NCBI RefSeq assembly: GCF_023507745.1
Contig: NZ_JALPZO010000155.1
Span: forward strand, 1 to 64,000
Source: Vreelandella olivaria
Lineage (GTDB): Bacteria; Pseudomonadota; Gammaproteobacteria; Pseudomonadales; Halomonadaceae
Reading direction: 5' to 3'
Length of the DNA: 64,000 bases
Translations under genes and position numbers: made by a program
In this document: one piece after another, positions 1 through 10,044 of the stretch
Layout: each line of letters starts with the position of its first letter
Numbering within the stretch: the first letter of the stretch is position 1
The notes under the pieces: model-generated
Told to the model about the DNA's origin: nothing
The model's input: the letters and a program-made list of their open reading frames with translations, nothing else
Database searches by the model: none

Positions 1-358
1 TGGCTTGCTTGCCAAGCAACACGAGGCCGGGCTGCTCTTCGCCAACCACCTTGGCCAGCAGTTTGGCGACCGCCAGGGATTCGGCGCGCTCGTCGGTTTC
101 AATATGGAGGGCGCGGTCCGCGCCCAGGGCCAGGGCGGTGCGCAGTTGTTCCTGGGCAGCCTTGGGGCCTACCGTGACGGCGACCACTTCCGTGGCTACG
201 CCCTGCTCTTTCAGGCGTACCGCTTCTTCCACGGCAATTTCGCAGAAAGGGTTCATGGCCATTTTGACGTTGGTAAGGTCAACGTCGGAGTGGTCCGCCT
301 TGACGCGGATTTTGACGTTGTAGTCGATGACGCGTTTCACCGCGACGAGTACTTTCAT
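1..358 (-). CDS. etfB: Electron transfer flavoprotein beta subunit, N-terminal 119 residues
   Basis: Small subunit of the soluble ETF heterodimer, which takes electrons from acyl-CoA and related dehydrogenases and passes them to ETF-ubiquinone oxidoreductase. The reading frame begins [20 protein letters not shown], typical of EtfB, and continues through the AMP-binding fold ([24 protein letters not shown]). An AGGAA sits just upstream of the ATG at 358. The 3' part of the gene lies beyond the window start, so about half of a roughly 250-residue protein is seen. The codons here are visibly more GC-rich than in the genes that follow, as expected for a well expressed gene. The partner etfD is divergent at 779. 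Identification is firm. Confidence 0.95.
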   Translation of the reverse strand, partial: MKVLVAVKRVIDYNVKIRVKADHSDVDLTNVKMAMNPFCEIAVEEAVRLKEQGVATEVVAVTVGPKAAQEQLRTALALGADRALHIETDERAESLAVAKLLAKVVGEEQPGLVLLGKQA

Positions 359-434
359 AGGTTCCTCGCTTGGCTTGTGATTGAAGCCGTTAATCTAACC
401 CAGCACCGTCTAAACAAATGCCGTTGAAGAGAGT

Positions 435-467
435 AGCGGTGCTGGCTGAAGAAGAAATAGCACCGCT
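435..467. repeat. Perfect 9-bp inverted repeat in the etfB/etfD intergenic region
   Basis: AGCGGTGCT (435-443) and AGCACCGCT (459-467) are exact reverse complements around a 15-base loop. The element lies about 75 bases upstream of the etfB start, so it could be a hairpin in the etfB leader or a protein-binding palindrome. No T-run follows on either strand, so a classical terminator is unlikely. The rest of the 420-base gap (359-778) holds no convincing gene; the operator-like site at 695-708 is listed separately. Confidence 0.4.
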
Positions 468-694
468 TAAAATTCAGTCAAGCGTTTGATAGGCCAGTAA
501 ATGAAAAACCCTATCAATTTGCCACAGCCTACCTGCATGCGACAACACTCATTCACTACGGCCTTGGTCGAAGCATTCACCGCAAAATGCGAAAATAGTG
601 CCCCTGCACCACGCTCAGTCATTAAATACTGCTTTTGCCATCGTAGGGGTGACCTGACACAGGTATTATGCCTATCATGAGACATAACCAGAAG

Positions 695-732
695 CAAACG
701 ACCGTTTTAAATTAAGGCCATATTTTTATAAG
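695..732 (+). promoter_or_regulatory. Candidate PsrA operator overlapping an etfD promoter
   Basis: CAAAC-GACC-GTTTT at 695-708 fits the PsrA palindrome (G/C)AAAC-N4-GTTT(G/C) at all positions but the last. PsrA is a fatty-acid-responsive TetR-type repressor of beta-oxidation and etf genes in gamma-proteobacteria (established for Pseudomonas). A possible -10 TATAAG at 727-732 lies 17 bases downstream of GTTTTA (704-709), which would put the right half-site on the -35 element, a layout suited to repression. The leader to the GTG start at 779 would then be about 40 bases. The promoter part is weak because the -35 is poor; the palindrome is the stronger signal. Confidence 0.45.
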
Positions 733-778
733 CTAGTTCTGATTGAATATGGCACTTATGAAAATAAGGAGAAACCGG

Positions 779-2443
779 GTGGAAAACGTTGAACGCGATG
801 TCATGGACTTCGATGTAGTGATTGTTGGGGCTGGCCCCTCCGGTCTGGCAGCTGCTTGCCGCTTAATGCAGCAGGCTAACGAGTCAGCGCAGGAACTCAC
901 TGTCTGCGTCGTTGAAAAAGGCTCAGAGGTTGGCGCACATATTCTCTCTGGGGCTGTTTTTGAGCCCCGTGCGTTAGCGGAACTCTTTCCTGACTGGAAA
1001 GAGCGTGGCGCCCCTCTCAACACACCCGCTCTTCGTGATGATGTCTACTTATTAAAAGACGCTGAAAAAGCGCAAAAACTGCCTAATGCCCTGGTACCGA
1101 AAAGCATGCACAACACTGAAGGGGAGTCCACCTGCTACGTGATCAGCGCCGGCAATTTATGCCGCTGGCTGGCGGAACAGGCAGAGGAGTTAGGCGTTGA
1201 GATTTTCCCTGGCTTCGCGGCCCAGGAAGTCATTGTCGAAGACGGCGCAGTGCGTGGGATCTTAATTGGAGATATGGGGATTGGCGCTGACGGCACCCCA
1301 AAAGATGGCCATATGCCCGGTATGGAGCTGCGCGCCAAGTACACTCTGTTTGCTGAAGGCGCACGTGGGCATCTGGGTAAGCGCTTAATTAAAGAGTTTT
1401 CACTGGATGCAGGGCGTGATCCCCAGCACTACGGAATTGGTCTGAAAGAGCTGTGGGATGTGCCTGCCGACAAGCATGAACCGGGGCTTGTACTACATGG
1501 CTCTGGCTGGCCACTGGGCAAAAACGTCCACGGCGGCTGGTTCCTTTACCATGCAGAAAACCAGCAGGTTGTGGTCGGGCTGATCATGGATCTTAGCTAT
1601 CAGAATCCCTGGCTCTCCCCTTTTGATGAGTTCCAACGGATGAAACACCACCCGACCCTTAGCCAATACCTTGAGGGTGGCAAACGCGTGGCGTACGGAG
1701 CGAGGGCCATCACCAAAGGCGGTTTCAACAGCCTGCCTAAAATGACATTCCCAGGTGGTTTACTGATTGGCTGCGATGCGGGCACACTCAACTTTGCCAA
1801 GATCAAAGGCTTGCATACGGCGATGAAGTCTGGACTCGTCGCGGCAGAAAGCGTATTTGCGGCCATCAAGGGCGGCGATGAAGGCGCTCAGGAATTGAGC
1901 AGTTTTACCACACAATGGGAAGCCAGCTGGGCCTACCAGGAACTCAAAGAGAGTGCGAGTTTCGGCCCCGCCATGCATAAATATGGCACAGTAGGCGGAG
2001 GAGCCTACAACTTTATTAACCAGTTGCTGGGCAGTAAATTACCCAATGTCCACGATACCGTCACGGACCATGGTGCATTAAAGCCGGCGACGGAATTCGA
2101 GAAGATCAACTACCCAAAACCCGATGGCAAGCTCTCCTTCGACAAACTCTCGTCGGTGTTCCTGTCCAACACCAACCATGAAGAAGATCAGCCCTGCCAC
2201 CTCCGCCTGGCTGACCCAGAGCTGCCGATCCGGGAAAACCTGCCTAAATACGCCGAACCCGCTCAGCGCTACTGCCCTGCGGGGGTTTACGAAGTGGTGG
2301 AAGATGCGCAGGGTAACCCGTGCTTTCAGATCAACTTCCAGAACTGTGTTCACTGTAAAACCTGCGATATCAAGGACCCTGCCCAGAACATAACCTGGGT
2401 GGCACCAGAGGGCGGCGGCGGCCCTAACTACCCGAATATGTAA
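779..2443 (+). CDS. etfD: Electron transfer flavoprotein-ubiquinone oxidoreductase (ETF-QO)
   Basis: Membrane-associated flavoprotein of 554 residues that oxidises reduced ETF and reduces ubiquinone, linking fatty-acid and amino-acid dehydrogenation to respiration. An FAD-binding DVVIVGAGPSGLAAA motif lies near the N-terminus. The C-terminus carries the 4Fe-4S ligands (RYCPAGVY, then FQNCVHCKTCDIKDPAQNI). Length fits the family. I chose GTG at 779 because AAGGAG ends 7 bases before it; a longer frame from TTG at 743 and an ATG at 749 lack such a site. It is divergent from etfB and faces a helicase gene tail to tail. Identification is firm; the start is probable. Confidence 0.96.
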   Translation: MENVERDVMDFDVVIVGAGPSGLAAACRLMQQANESAQELTVCVVEKGSEVGAHILSGAVFEPRALAELFPDWKERGAPLNTPALRDDVYLLKDAEKAQKLPNALVPKSMHNTEGESTCYVISAGNLCRWLAEQAEELGVEIFPGFAAQEVIVEDGAVRGILIGDMGIGADGTPKDGHMPGMELRAKYTLFAEGARGHLGKRLIKEFSLDAGRDPQHYGIGLKELWDVPADKHEPGLVLHGSGWPLGKNVHGGWFLYHAENQQVVVGLIMDLSYQNPWLSPFDEFQRMKHHPTLSQYLEGGKRVAYGARAITKGGFNSLPKMTFPGGLLIGCDAGTLNFAKIKGLHTAMKSGLVAAESVFAAIKGGDEGAQELSSFTTQWEASWAYQELKESASFGPAMHKYGTVGGGAYNFINQLLGSKLPNVHDTVTDHGALKPATEFEKINYPKPDGKLSFDKLSSVFLSNTNHEEDQPCHLRLADPELPIRENLPKYAEPAQRYCPAGVYEVVEDAQGNPCFQINFQNCVHCKTCDIKDPAQNITWVAPEGGGGPNYPNM

Positions 2444-2459
2444 GGTAGCACTCACCCAT

Positions 2460-2489
2460 ACCGGCATGACACTGACAGGTTATGCCGGT
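2460..2489. terminator. Hairpin between convergent etfD and helicase genes
   Basis: ACCGGCAT (2460-2467) and ATGCCGGT (2482-2489) form a perfect 8-bp stem around a 14-base loop. The element starts 16 bases after the etfD stop and its other arm covers the stop codon of the minus-strand helicase. No T-run follows on either strand, so it may be a weak bidirectional terminator or a 3'-end stabilising structure. Confidence 0.45.
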
Positions 2490-4687
2490 TGGGCGGGAGG
2501 CTCCAGGCACTCGATGGGAGCACGCTTTGCTATCAAGCGCCTGCGGCCCGCTTGTGCGAAACGTACATCGATGACAGGGTCCAGCGGATTGCCCTCCACT
2601 GCGGCCACCTCGCCTTCGCCAAATACCGCGTGCAGCAGGCGCTGACCAGGGTAGAAGTGGCTAAGTCCCTGGTATCCAGCGGCAGTTTCCTGTACCTGAG
2701 ACACCGCCAGCTCTATATCATCCCTGCCCAAACGGTTGAGATACCGCTTTACCAGCGTGGGTGAACTAACCTGCAACGCAGTTTCAGGAGGACAGGAACT
2801 GGCGAGGCAGTTGGCGATCCGCATACTATCCTGCCAGGCACTCTCTGCTATAAACCGGCTGGGGCGGTGAACACCACCATCATGGAGCACCAGCAACTGC
2901 TCCTGAGCACGGGTAATCGCCACGTAAAAGAGCCGCCGCTCCTCTTCAAGGCGCTCATCACTTAGTGGATTGTCACGGCTGTAATGGGGAAAATCCTCCT
3001 CATTCACAGCAGCTACCGCCACCAGCGGCCACTCGAGCCCCTTGGCCCCATGCACTGTCGTAATCAGCACACCACCCGCCTGATTCTCAACAGGACGCTC
3101 TAGCAGCTCAATAAAGGCATCAGGGTCTTGCACGCTTTCTGCCTGTTCAATCAGCACATCAAGCAGGCGGACATCTTCTTCCCCCTTATCGCGACGTGCC
3201 GCGGCACGCTTTAAGGTTTTTTCCGCATCAATGGTTTCCACAACGTAACTAAGCAGCTTGGCAGGAGGCCAGGAGCTTAGCTTGGGCAACTCGCACAGTA
3301 ATGCCCAGCGTTTTTTCAGCGTCCGCCGTTGCAAAGGCTTTAAGGCAGTCAGTACCGGTTCGTGGCGCTCAGGCCAGCACTGGGTACTGGCCAGCTGATA
3401 CGCCAAATGCTGCAGTCGCTCATGAGCTACAAACGGCGTGGGTTGCGACAGCAGCAGCAGCAATTGCTCAGGATCATGAAGCAGCTCAGGCCGGCGGGAC
3501 AATTTCAAATAGCCGGCCAGCGCCTGTACCAGAGGTAATCTGAAAACAAAACGGTCTTCCCGCAGCAGACGAAAAGGAATACCGGCCTGTAATAATGCCA
3601 GTTGAAAAGGCACTGACAACGCCCAGCTGCGTACCAACAGGCAGGCATCGCTTAAAGGGCGCCCTTGTGCCTGCCAATCCATTAGCGCATCCAACAACAG
3701 CCGGCTGCCCTGCCCAACCGATATGTGCGTTTCGGGATTGTTGGCATCCGCGAGACAGAGCTGATCAGGGCGACGTTGATTTGCCATGACGGCATGATTG
3801 GCCGTTAGCGCCAGTGCATGACCGTGCCGAAAGGTGGTAGAAAGCGGGTAATCGGTTGCCTTGCCGAACGTACGGGTGAAATTTTCAAGCATGGTATCGG
3901 GGCGAGCGCCCCGCCACTCATAAATGCACTGGTTAGCATCACCCACCGCCATAACATCGGCACTTTGACCCGCCAGTACCGCTAACAGCCGCTGCTGGGC
4001 GGTATTAATGTCTTGATACTCATCAATGATGACATGATCAAGAAAGCCCTCCACCCGCTGCCGCAGGGCGCTCTCAGCCTCAAGCACCTGAAGTGGTCGA
4101 TAGAGCAGATCGGCGTAGGTCATTAGCCCCTCCGATGCCAATATGCGCTCAGCCTCTTCAAATACAGCGGGAAAATAGTCAGTATCAGGCTCGTAACCAA
4201 GGCGCTCATAGAGCTCTTTTGCAGGCAACATTTCCGCTTTGACTAACCCGCAAAAGTGCGCCAGCGCCTCCAGGCGGTCTCCCTCTAATGCAGCATCACG
4301 GCGCTCTACCGCATCACCCAGCACGTTGAGGCTTGCCTGACGAAGCAGGCGCTCCAACTGCCATTCAGCTGAGAGCAGGCGCCTGGGGGGCAGGACTCCC
4401 CAGCGACAGAGACTTTGGGTAAGCCGATGGCCCAGCGAGTGAAATGTTCTCACGTCGGGTAGCGGCTGCCCGACAGGCGCCATACTCACCAGACGGCGCT
4501 GAAAGTCATCTCGCGCGGCACGGTTGAACATTAATACCAGAATACGCTTTGCGGGCACATCATTGGCCAGCAGATGCAGCACTCGTGCCGCCATGGTAGT
4601 GGTTTTGCCAGCTCCGGCAACAGCGGCCACCCTGGCATGCCCCGCATGGTGATGGACCACCGCTTGCTGTTCAGCCGTTAACTTCAC
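2480..4687 (-). CDS. UvrD/Rep-family superfamily 1 DNA helicase
   Basis: A 735-residue ATP-dependent 3'-5' helicase of the UvrD/Rep/PcrA type. Visible motifs in order: Walker A GAGKTT at residues 25-30; motif II DEYQDIN near 220; motif III VGDANQCIYEWRGA; motif V TTVHGAKGLEW; motif VI RRLFYVAITRA. The C-terminal 150 residues are less conserved. It is somewhat longer than Rep and not obviously UvrD or Rep itself, so I give no symbol. The start is a GTG that overlaps the stop of the DUF1285 gene as GTGA, so the two are probably translationally coupled. A role in repair or restart of replication is inferred from family only. Confidence 0.9.
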   Translation of the reverse strand: MKLTAEQQAVVHHHAGHARVAAVAGAGKTTTMAARVLHLLANDVPAKRILVLMFNRAARDDFQRRLVSMAPVGQPLPDVRTFHSLGHRLTQSLCRWGVLPPRRLLSAEWQLERLLRQASLNVLGDAVERRDAALEGDRLEALAHFCGLVKAEMLPAKELYERLGYEPDTDYFPAVFEEAERILASEGLMTYADLLYRPLQVLEAESALRQRVEGFLDHVIIDEYQDINTAQQRLLAVLAGQSADVMAVGDANQCIYEWRGARPDTMLENFTRTFGKATDYPLSTTFRHGHALALTANHAVMANQRRPDQLCLADANNPETHISVGQGSRLLLDALMDWQAQGRPLSDACLLVRSWALSVPFQLALLQAGIPFRLLREDRFVFRLPLVQALAGYLKLSRRPELLHDPEQLLLLLSQPTPFVAHERLQHLAYQLASTQCWPERHEPVLTALKPLQRRTLKKRWALLCELPKLSSWPPAKLLSYVVETIDAEKTLKRAAARRDKGEEDVRLLDVLIEQAESVQDPDAFIELLERPVENQAGGVLITTVHGAKGLEWPLVAVAAVNEEDFPHYSRDNPLSDERLEEERRLFYVAITRAQEQLLVLHDGGVHRPSRFIAESAWQDSMRIANCLASSCPPETALQVSSPTLVKRYLNRLGRDDIELAVSQVQETAAGYQGLSHFYPGQRLLHAVFGEGEVAAVEGNPLDPVIDVRFAQAGRRRLIAKRAPIECLEPPAQPA

Positions 4688-5247
4688 AGCGCCTCACTGG
4701 GCATATCATCAGCATATAACTCTCCCAACGGATACCAGTTACCAGCACTGAAAATCCGCAGTTGATATCCGCCATCCTCTGTGTGGCGAGGTGTCGCCTG
4801 ATCAACCAAACGATAAAAAACATTACGGTGCAAACGGGCACCCAGCCCAAAGCGAACCGCAATTTCAGGTACCCTCTCCCCTTCAGGAGTCCTACTTAGC
4901 GATAAAGGGTGCTGAGCATCTAAACGCACAACATCATCAAACTGCGTGGTAAACCACCAGGCATCATCGTGAAAATCCGCCTCTACTGCCATCAACGGCC
5001 GATCCTCTACCTGTAACCGCCACTTCTCCACAGGGGTGACCAGGCAATAACCGTCATCGTCATGGCGTAGCAGACTTGCCAATACACGTAAAATGGCGGG
5101 CCGGGCAAACGGCTGCCCCTCATGCAGCCAGCTACCATCCGCCTGAATGATAATATCGATATCGCCAGAGAGGGCCGGTTGCCATTCGTTAACGGGTGGA
5201 ATGGCTGCTGAGCCTTGCTGGTGCTGCAGCAGGCGATCAATATTCAT
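4684..5247 (-). CDS. DUF1285 family protein
   Basis: A 187-residue cytoplasmic protein without signal peptide or membrane segment. It matches the DUF1285 family by features such as GSWLHEGQPFARP, DDGYCLVTPVEKWRLQVED, VRFGLGARLHRNVFYRLV and the terminal GNWYPLGEL. The function of this family is not established. ATG at 5247 is preferred because GGAGG lies 8 bases upstream. Its last bases overlap the helicase start (GTGA). It lies 29 bases downstream of the tatD-like gene, so it sits at the tail of the tmk-holB-pilZ-tatD string. Confidence 0.85.
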   Translation of the reverse strand: MNIDRLLQHQQGSAAIPPVNEWQPALSGDIDIIIQADGSWLHEGQPFARPAILRVLASLLRHDDDGYCLVTPVEKWRLQVEDRPLMAVEADFHDDAWWFTTQFDDVVRLDAQHPLSLSRTPEGERVPEIAVRFGLGARLHRNVFYRLVDQATPRHTEDGGYQLRIFSAGNWYPLGELYADDMPSEAL

Positions 5248-5276
5248 TGTCCGCACCTCCACGTGAACGTTAAGTG

Positions 5277-6110
5277 CTATACCAGCAGCCCGGACTGCAC
5301 CAATGCCTGTTTGACATGCTCGGGCGCATCAGGCGCTGCATTGCGGAACAAGTGATAAAAATTAGCCGTTGTCTGCATTGCCACTTCATCAACGCTGATA
5401 TTACGTGCTTTCGCAATGCACTCTGCGACTTCAACAACCCAAGCCGGCTCATTGGGTTTGCCACGATAGGGAACCGGTGCCAAATAGGGGCTGTCAGTCT
5501 CAATCAGCAGGCGATCCAATGGGAGCTGGCACGCCAGCTCCCGAAGTGATGCCGCATTACGAAAAGTGATAATTCCCGATAGCGAGATATAAAAGCCTAA
5601 GCGTACGGCTTCCCGCGCCATATCCAGATCTTCAGTGAAACAGTGTAATACACCTCCCACCTGGGGGTTACTGTACTCACGAAGCAGAGACAGGGTTTCC
5701 TGCTTTGCTTCGCGTGTGTGCACGATAACCGGCAGTTCAAGCTCACTGGCAGCCATTAAGTGGCGCTTGAAACGCTTATGCTGCACCTCAACCGATACAC
5801 TGTCCCGGTAATGATAATCCAGCCCTGTTTCACCAATCGCGACTGCACCGTACTGCTCAGCAACCTCTACGATATCCTCAACACTCGGCTCTTTAGACGC
5901 CGTATGCAGGGGATGCAGGCCTGCTGAGATAGCCACATCATGATGCTCCCGGGCAATCGCTGCCAATTTGGGCATATCATCCAGGGTGACCGCAATGGCA
6001 AGAAACTGGCTAACATTGGCCGCACGGGCTGCCGCAAGCGTTGCCGCAATATCGCCACCATGGGTATGCTCAGACAGGCGGTCCAGATGGCAGTGTGAGT
6101 CAACAAACAT
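5277..6110 (-). CDS. TatD-family metal-dependent DNase/hydrolase
   Basis: A 277-residue TIM-barrel hydrolase of the TatD/YcfH family; members show Mg-dependent 3'-5' exonuclease activity on DNA. Metal ligands are visible in order: DSHCHLD at the N-terminus, the Glu in AIGETGLDYHY, His in VIVHTREA, His in VLHCFTED and Asp in IETDSPYLAP. Length is normal. It lies 44 bases downstream of the PilZ gene, as in Pseudomonas, where a tatD-like gene follows pilZ. The family is sure; the exact paralogue (tatD, ycfH or yjjV type) is not, though the neighbourhood favours ycfH. Confidence 0.93.
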   Translation of the reverse strand: MFVDSHCHLDRLSEHTHGGDIAATLAAARAANVSQFLAIAVTLDDMPKLAAIAREHHDVAISAGLHPLHTASKEPSVEDIVEVAEQYGAVAIGETGLDYHYRDSVSVEVQHKRFKRHLMAASELELPVIVHTREAKQETLSLLREYSNPQVGGVLHCFTEDLDMAREAVRLGFYISLSGIITFRNAASLRELACQLPLDRLLIETDSPYLAPVPYRGKPNEPAWVVEVAECIAKARNISVDEVAMQTTANFYHLFRNAAPDAPEHVKQALVQSGLLV

Positions 6111-6154
6111 GCAGATCTCGTTTATCAGTAAAATAAGTAGTGCTTTGGTAACAC

Positions 6155-6490
6155 TTAAAGCGTAAATGAAGGAGGGGCTTTATCCAGCTGGCCCGCCAGA
6201 AGCGTTTCAATTCGGTCACGTACAGGGTAATCCTGCTGGCTGAAGTGAACACCGATACCAGGCATCCTACGCCCGCTAACCCCCTCAGGAGAAACCCAGA
6301 TAACACTTCCCGTTACAGATAAACGTTCACTCTCCCCCGGCAACGTAAGCAATAAAAACACCTGCTGACCAAGGGTATAGGGCGTTGTGGTCGGCACAAA
6401 AATGCCACCTCTATCGAGAAAAGGCATATAGGCCGACAGCAGCGTCGGCACATCCGGTATTGTTAATGAGAGCGCTTTTTGGGCAGCCAT
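6155..6490 (-). CDS. pilZ: PilZ domain protein, type IV pilus PilZ-like
   Basis: A 111-residue single-domain PilZ protein. The beta-barrel core is recognisable (GGIFVPTTTPYTLGQQVF, VTGSVIWVSPEG, GIGVHF). The canonical cyclic-di-GMP motifs RxxxR and (D/N)xSxxG are absent: where the second is expected the protein reads DRGGIFV. This is the situation of Pseudomonas PilZ, which supports type IV pilus assembly without binding cyclic-di-GMP and which also follows holB. ATG at 6490 follows GAGG by 5 bases; two in-frame GTGs lie just upstream. It probably belongs to the tmk-holB-pilZ transcription unit. Confidence 0.88.
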   Translation of the reverse strand: MAAQKALSLTIPDVPTLLSAYMPFLDRGGIFVPTTTPYTLGQQVFLLLTLPGESERLSVTGSVIWVSPEGVSGRRMPGIGVHFSQQDYPVRDRIETLLAGQLDKAPPSFTL

Positions 6491-6516
6491 CACCACCTCG
6501 CTAGAGGGCTAATTGA

Positions 6517-8153
<1,637 letters not shown>

Positions 8154-8198
8154 TTACTGAATAGATACACCATAAAATTGCCCAACCTGCATACAACA

Positions 8199-9206
8199 CT
8201 ATCGATTACGGATATAGCGGTTGACGGCATTGTTATGTTCCCGCAGCGTGCGTGAAAAATGGTGCGTACCATCACCACGGGAGACAAAATAAAGTGTTTC
8301 CCCAGGCAATGGATTAACTGCGGCTTCCAAAGAAGCACGCCCAGGCATCGCAATCGGAGTGGGAGGCATGCCATCAATAACATAGGTGTTATAGGGTGTT
8401 GCCTCCCGTAAATCCGCCCGGGTTATGCGCCCCTCATAACGCTCTCCCATGCCGTAAATCACGGTTGGATCCGTCTGCAATCGCATCCCCTGCTCCATGC
8501 GGCGTTTGAAGACACCGGCAATCTCACGACGCTCTTCGGGAGCACCTGTTTCACGTTCAATCAGCGATGCCATAATCAGCGCTTCATAAGGAGTACTTAT
8601 GGTGAGATCGTCGTCGCGCTCCTGCCAGACCTCCTCCAGGATACGCTCCATACGATTTAGTGCCTGGCGTAATATGTCAACATCGCTCATACCCAAGTGG
8701 TAGCGGTAGGTGTCGGGGAAAAACCATCCTTCAGGAAACGTCTCCTCACGTTCCAGAAGTGCCATTATTTCGCCATCACTCATATCCGCCGTACGATTCT
8801 CAAGCTTGGGCGCCACATTCAGCAACTGACGGATCTGGCGAAACGTCCAGCCCTCGGGTATCGTCAGCGGGTACGTGACAACGTTATTGCTGCCTAATAA
8901 CGCGATCATTTCCAACCCGCTCATACCTGGGGTCAACTGGTACTCCCCTACACGCAAACGCGGCACACGCTCAGGATAGACTCTCGCCATTAATTGAAAG
9001 GCCCAGGCATCTGCGATGATGCCTTGATCTTCCAACTGACTAACCACCTGGTTAAAACCAGCCCCTGCCGGCACTTGATAAAGTGTGGGCTCATTAAGCG
9101 TTAATGACGCCTCTAAGCGGCTTTGCCAATAGTAGTAACCACCTGCTGCGACAGCAGCGCCAAGCACCACCAAAATCCCTATTACGGCCAATAACCGTTT
9201 CAGCAT
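8199..9206 (-). CDS. mltG: Endolytic murein transglycosylase MltG
   Basis: A 335-residue inner-membrane lytic transglycosylase that cuts nascent glycan strands and is thought to set their length. One N-terminal membrane segment (LLAVIGILVVLGAAVAAGGY) is followed by a LysM-like part and the YceG catalytic core. The catalytic Glu lies in SLIERETGAPEER, with the conserved MRLQTDPTVIYGMGERY after it. I prefer ATG at 9206 (MLKRLLAVIG); the open frame extends further upstream into pabC, but that extension would put non-membrane sequence before the anchor. It follows pabC by 28 bases, the common pabC-mltG-tmk-holB order. Confidence 0.94.
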   Translation of the reverse strand: MLKRLLAVIGILVVLGAAVAAGGYYYWQSRLEASLTLNEPTLYQVPAGAGFNQVVSQLEDQGIIADAWAFQLMARVYPERVPRLRVGEYQLTPGMSGLEMIALLGSNNVVTYPLTIPEGWTFRQIRQLLNVAPKLENRTADMSDGEIMALLEREETFPEGWFFPDTYRYHLGMSDVDILRQALNRMERILEEVWQERDDDLTISTPYEALIMASLIERETGAPEERREIAGVFKRRMEQGMRLQTDPTVIYGMGERYEGRITRADLREATPYNTYVIDGMPPTPIAMPGRASLEAAVNPLPGETLYFVSRGDGTHHFSRTLREHNNAVNRYIRNR

Positions 9207-9234
9207 AACTACAATCACTCTCTTCAGACCCTGA

Positions 9235-10038
9235 CTAACAGGGAGATGGCGAATAGCCAAGTATGCGATGCCCACAGGTTTGTAATCTATCCCGCCCCTC
9301 CTGGGGCCAGGATCGCAGCACATCGCCCGTGTCACTTAGCAGTTCGTTCACTGGCCAAACACCTTGTACGGAATTAGCCACCCACAAGCGTTCAACATCT
9401 GGCAACGCCTTTAACGCGATGGCCGCCTCCCGCACCATTCCCAGGTCTAACAGGGCAGCTCGCAAAGTCCCAGCGACACCACAACGCTCCAGGGGGGGAG
9501 TAAAAATCTGTCCCGCCTGCTGCCAAAAAACATTCATACTGGTAGCTTCAATCAGGTTGCCGTCCACATCTCCCAGCAAACCTTCTGCAATTGTATGATC
9601 CTGCCACTCCTGGCGTGCCAGTACGTTTTCTAAACGGTTCAGGTGCTTTATACCGGCTAACAAAGGCTGGTGGCTAAGGCGCAACTTACAGATACGTACG
9701 CTAACCCCCTGCCATCGTTCGGTATTTGACATAAACGGCATCCGGTGGCTTACCAGCCTCGGCACCATAGTGCCAGGTGGTTGATAGCCGCGACCACCGC
9801 TCCCGCGTGTGAGAATCAGCTTTAGCACTTCAAGGCCGGTTTCAGGCTTATGTGACCAGGTCGCCTGCAGTCGCTCAGGTGATGGCAACGGAATATTCAA
9901 GCGCTGGCAGCCCAGGACCAAACGCGCATGGTGGTAGCGCCAAAGTACCGGCTGACCTGCACGCAACAGTACTGTTTCAAATATCCCGTCGCCATATGCC
10001 AGCCCGCGGTCATCGAATGGCACCAGGGGCATAGACAT
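9235..10038 (-). CDS. pabC: Aminodeoxychorismate lyase (4-amino-4-deoxychorismate lyase)
   Basis: A 267-residue fold-type IV PLP enzyme that releases pyruvate from 4-amino-4-deoxychorismate to give p-aminobenzoate for folate. The N-terminal FDDRGLAYGDGIFET is diagnostic, and the PLP lysine is in LLAGIKHLNRLENVLAR. The C-terminal LWVANSVQGVWPV is also typical. AAAGGTG lies upstream of the ATG at 10038, only 6 bases after the fabF stop, so the gene is probably cotranscribed with fabF. Other class IV aminotransferases are possible in principle, but context settles it. Confidence 0.93.
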   Translation of the reverse strand: MSMPLVPFDDRGLAYGDGIFETVLLRAGQPVLWRYHHARLVLGCQRLNIPLPSPERLQATWSHKPETGLEVLKLILTRGSGGRGYQPPGTMVPRLVSHRMPFMSNTERWQGVSVRICKLRLSHQPLLAGIKHLNRLENVLARQEWQDHTIAEGLLGDVDGNLIEATSMNVFWQQAGQIFTPPLERCGVAGTLRAALLDLGMVREAAIALKALPDVERLWVANSVQGVWPVNELLSDTGDVLRSWPQEGRDRLQTCGHRILGYSPSPC

Positions 10039-10044
10039 TGTGTG

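Noticed and set aside
5-427. Plus-strand open frames of 140 and 104 codons over etfB
   Set aside because: They are antisense shadows of the etfB coding sequence, which matches the family from its first residue; GC-rich codons open the opposite frames.
467-697. Minus-strand 76-codon open frame in the etfB/etfD gap
   Set aside because: No ribosome site, no recognisable sequence, and it covers the candidate operator region; more likely chance.
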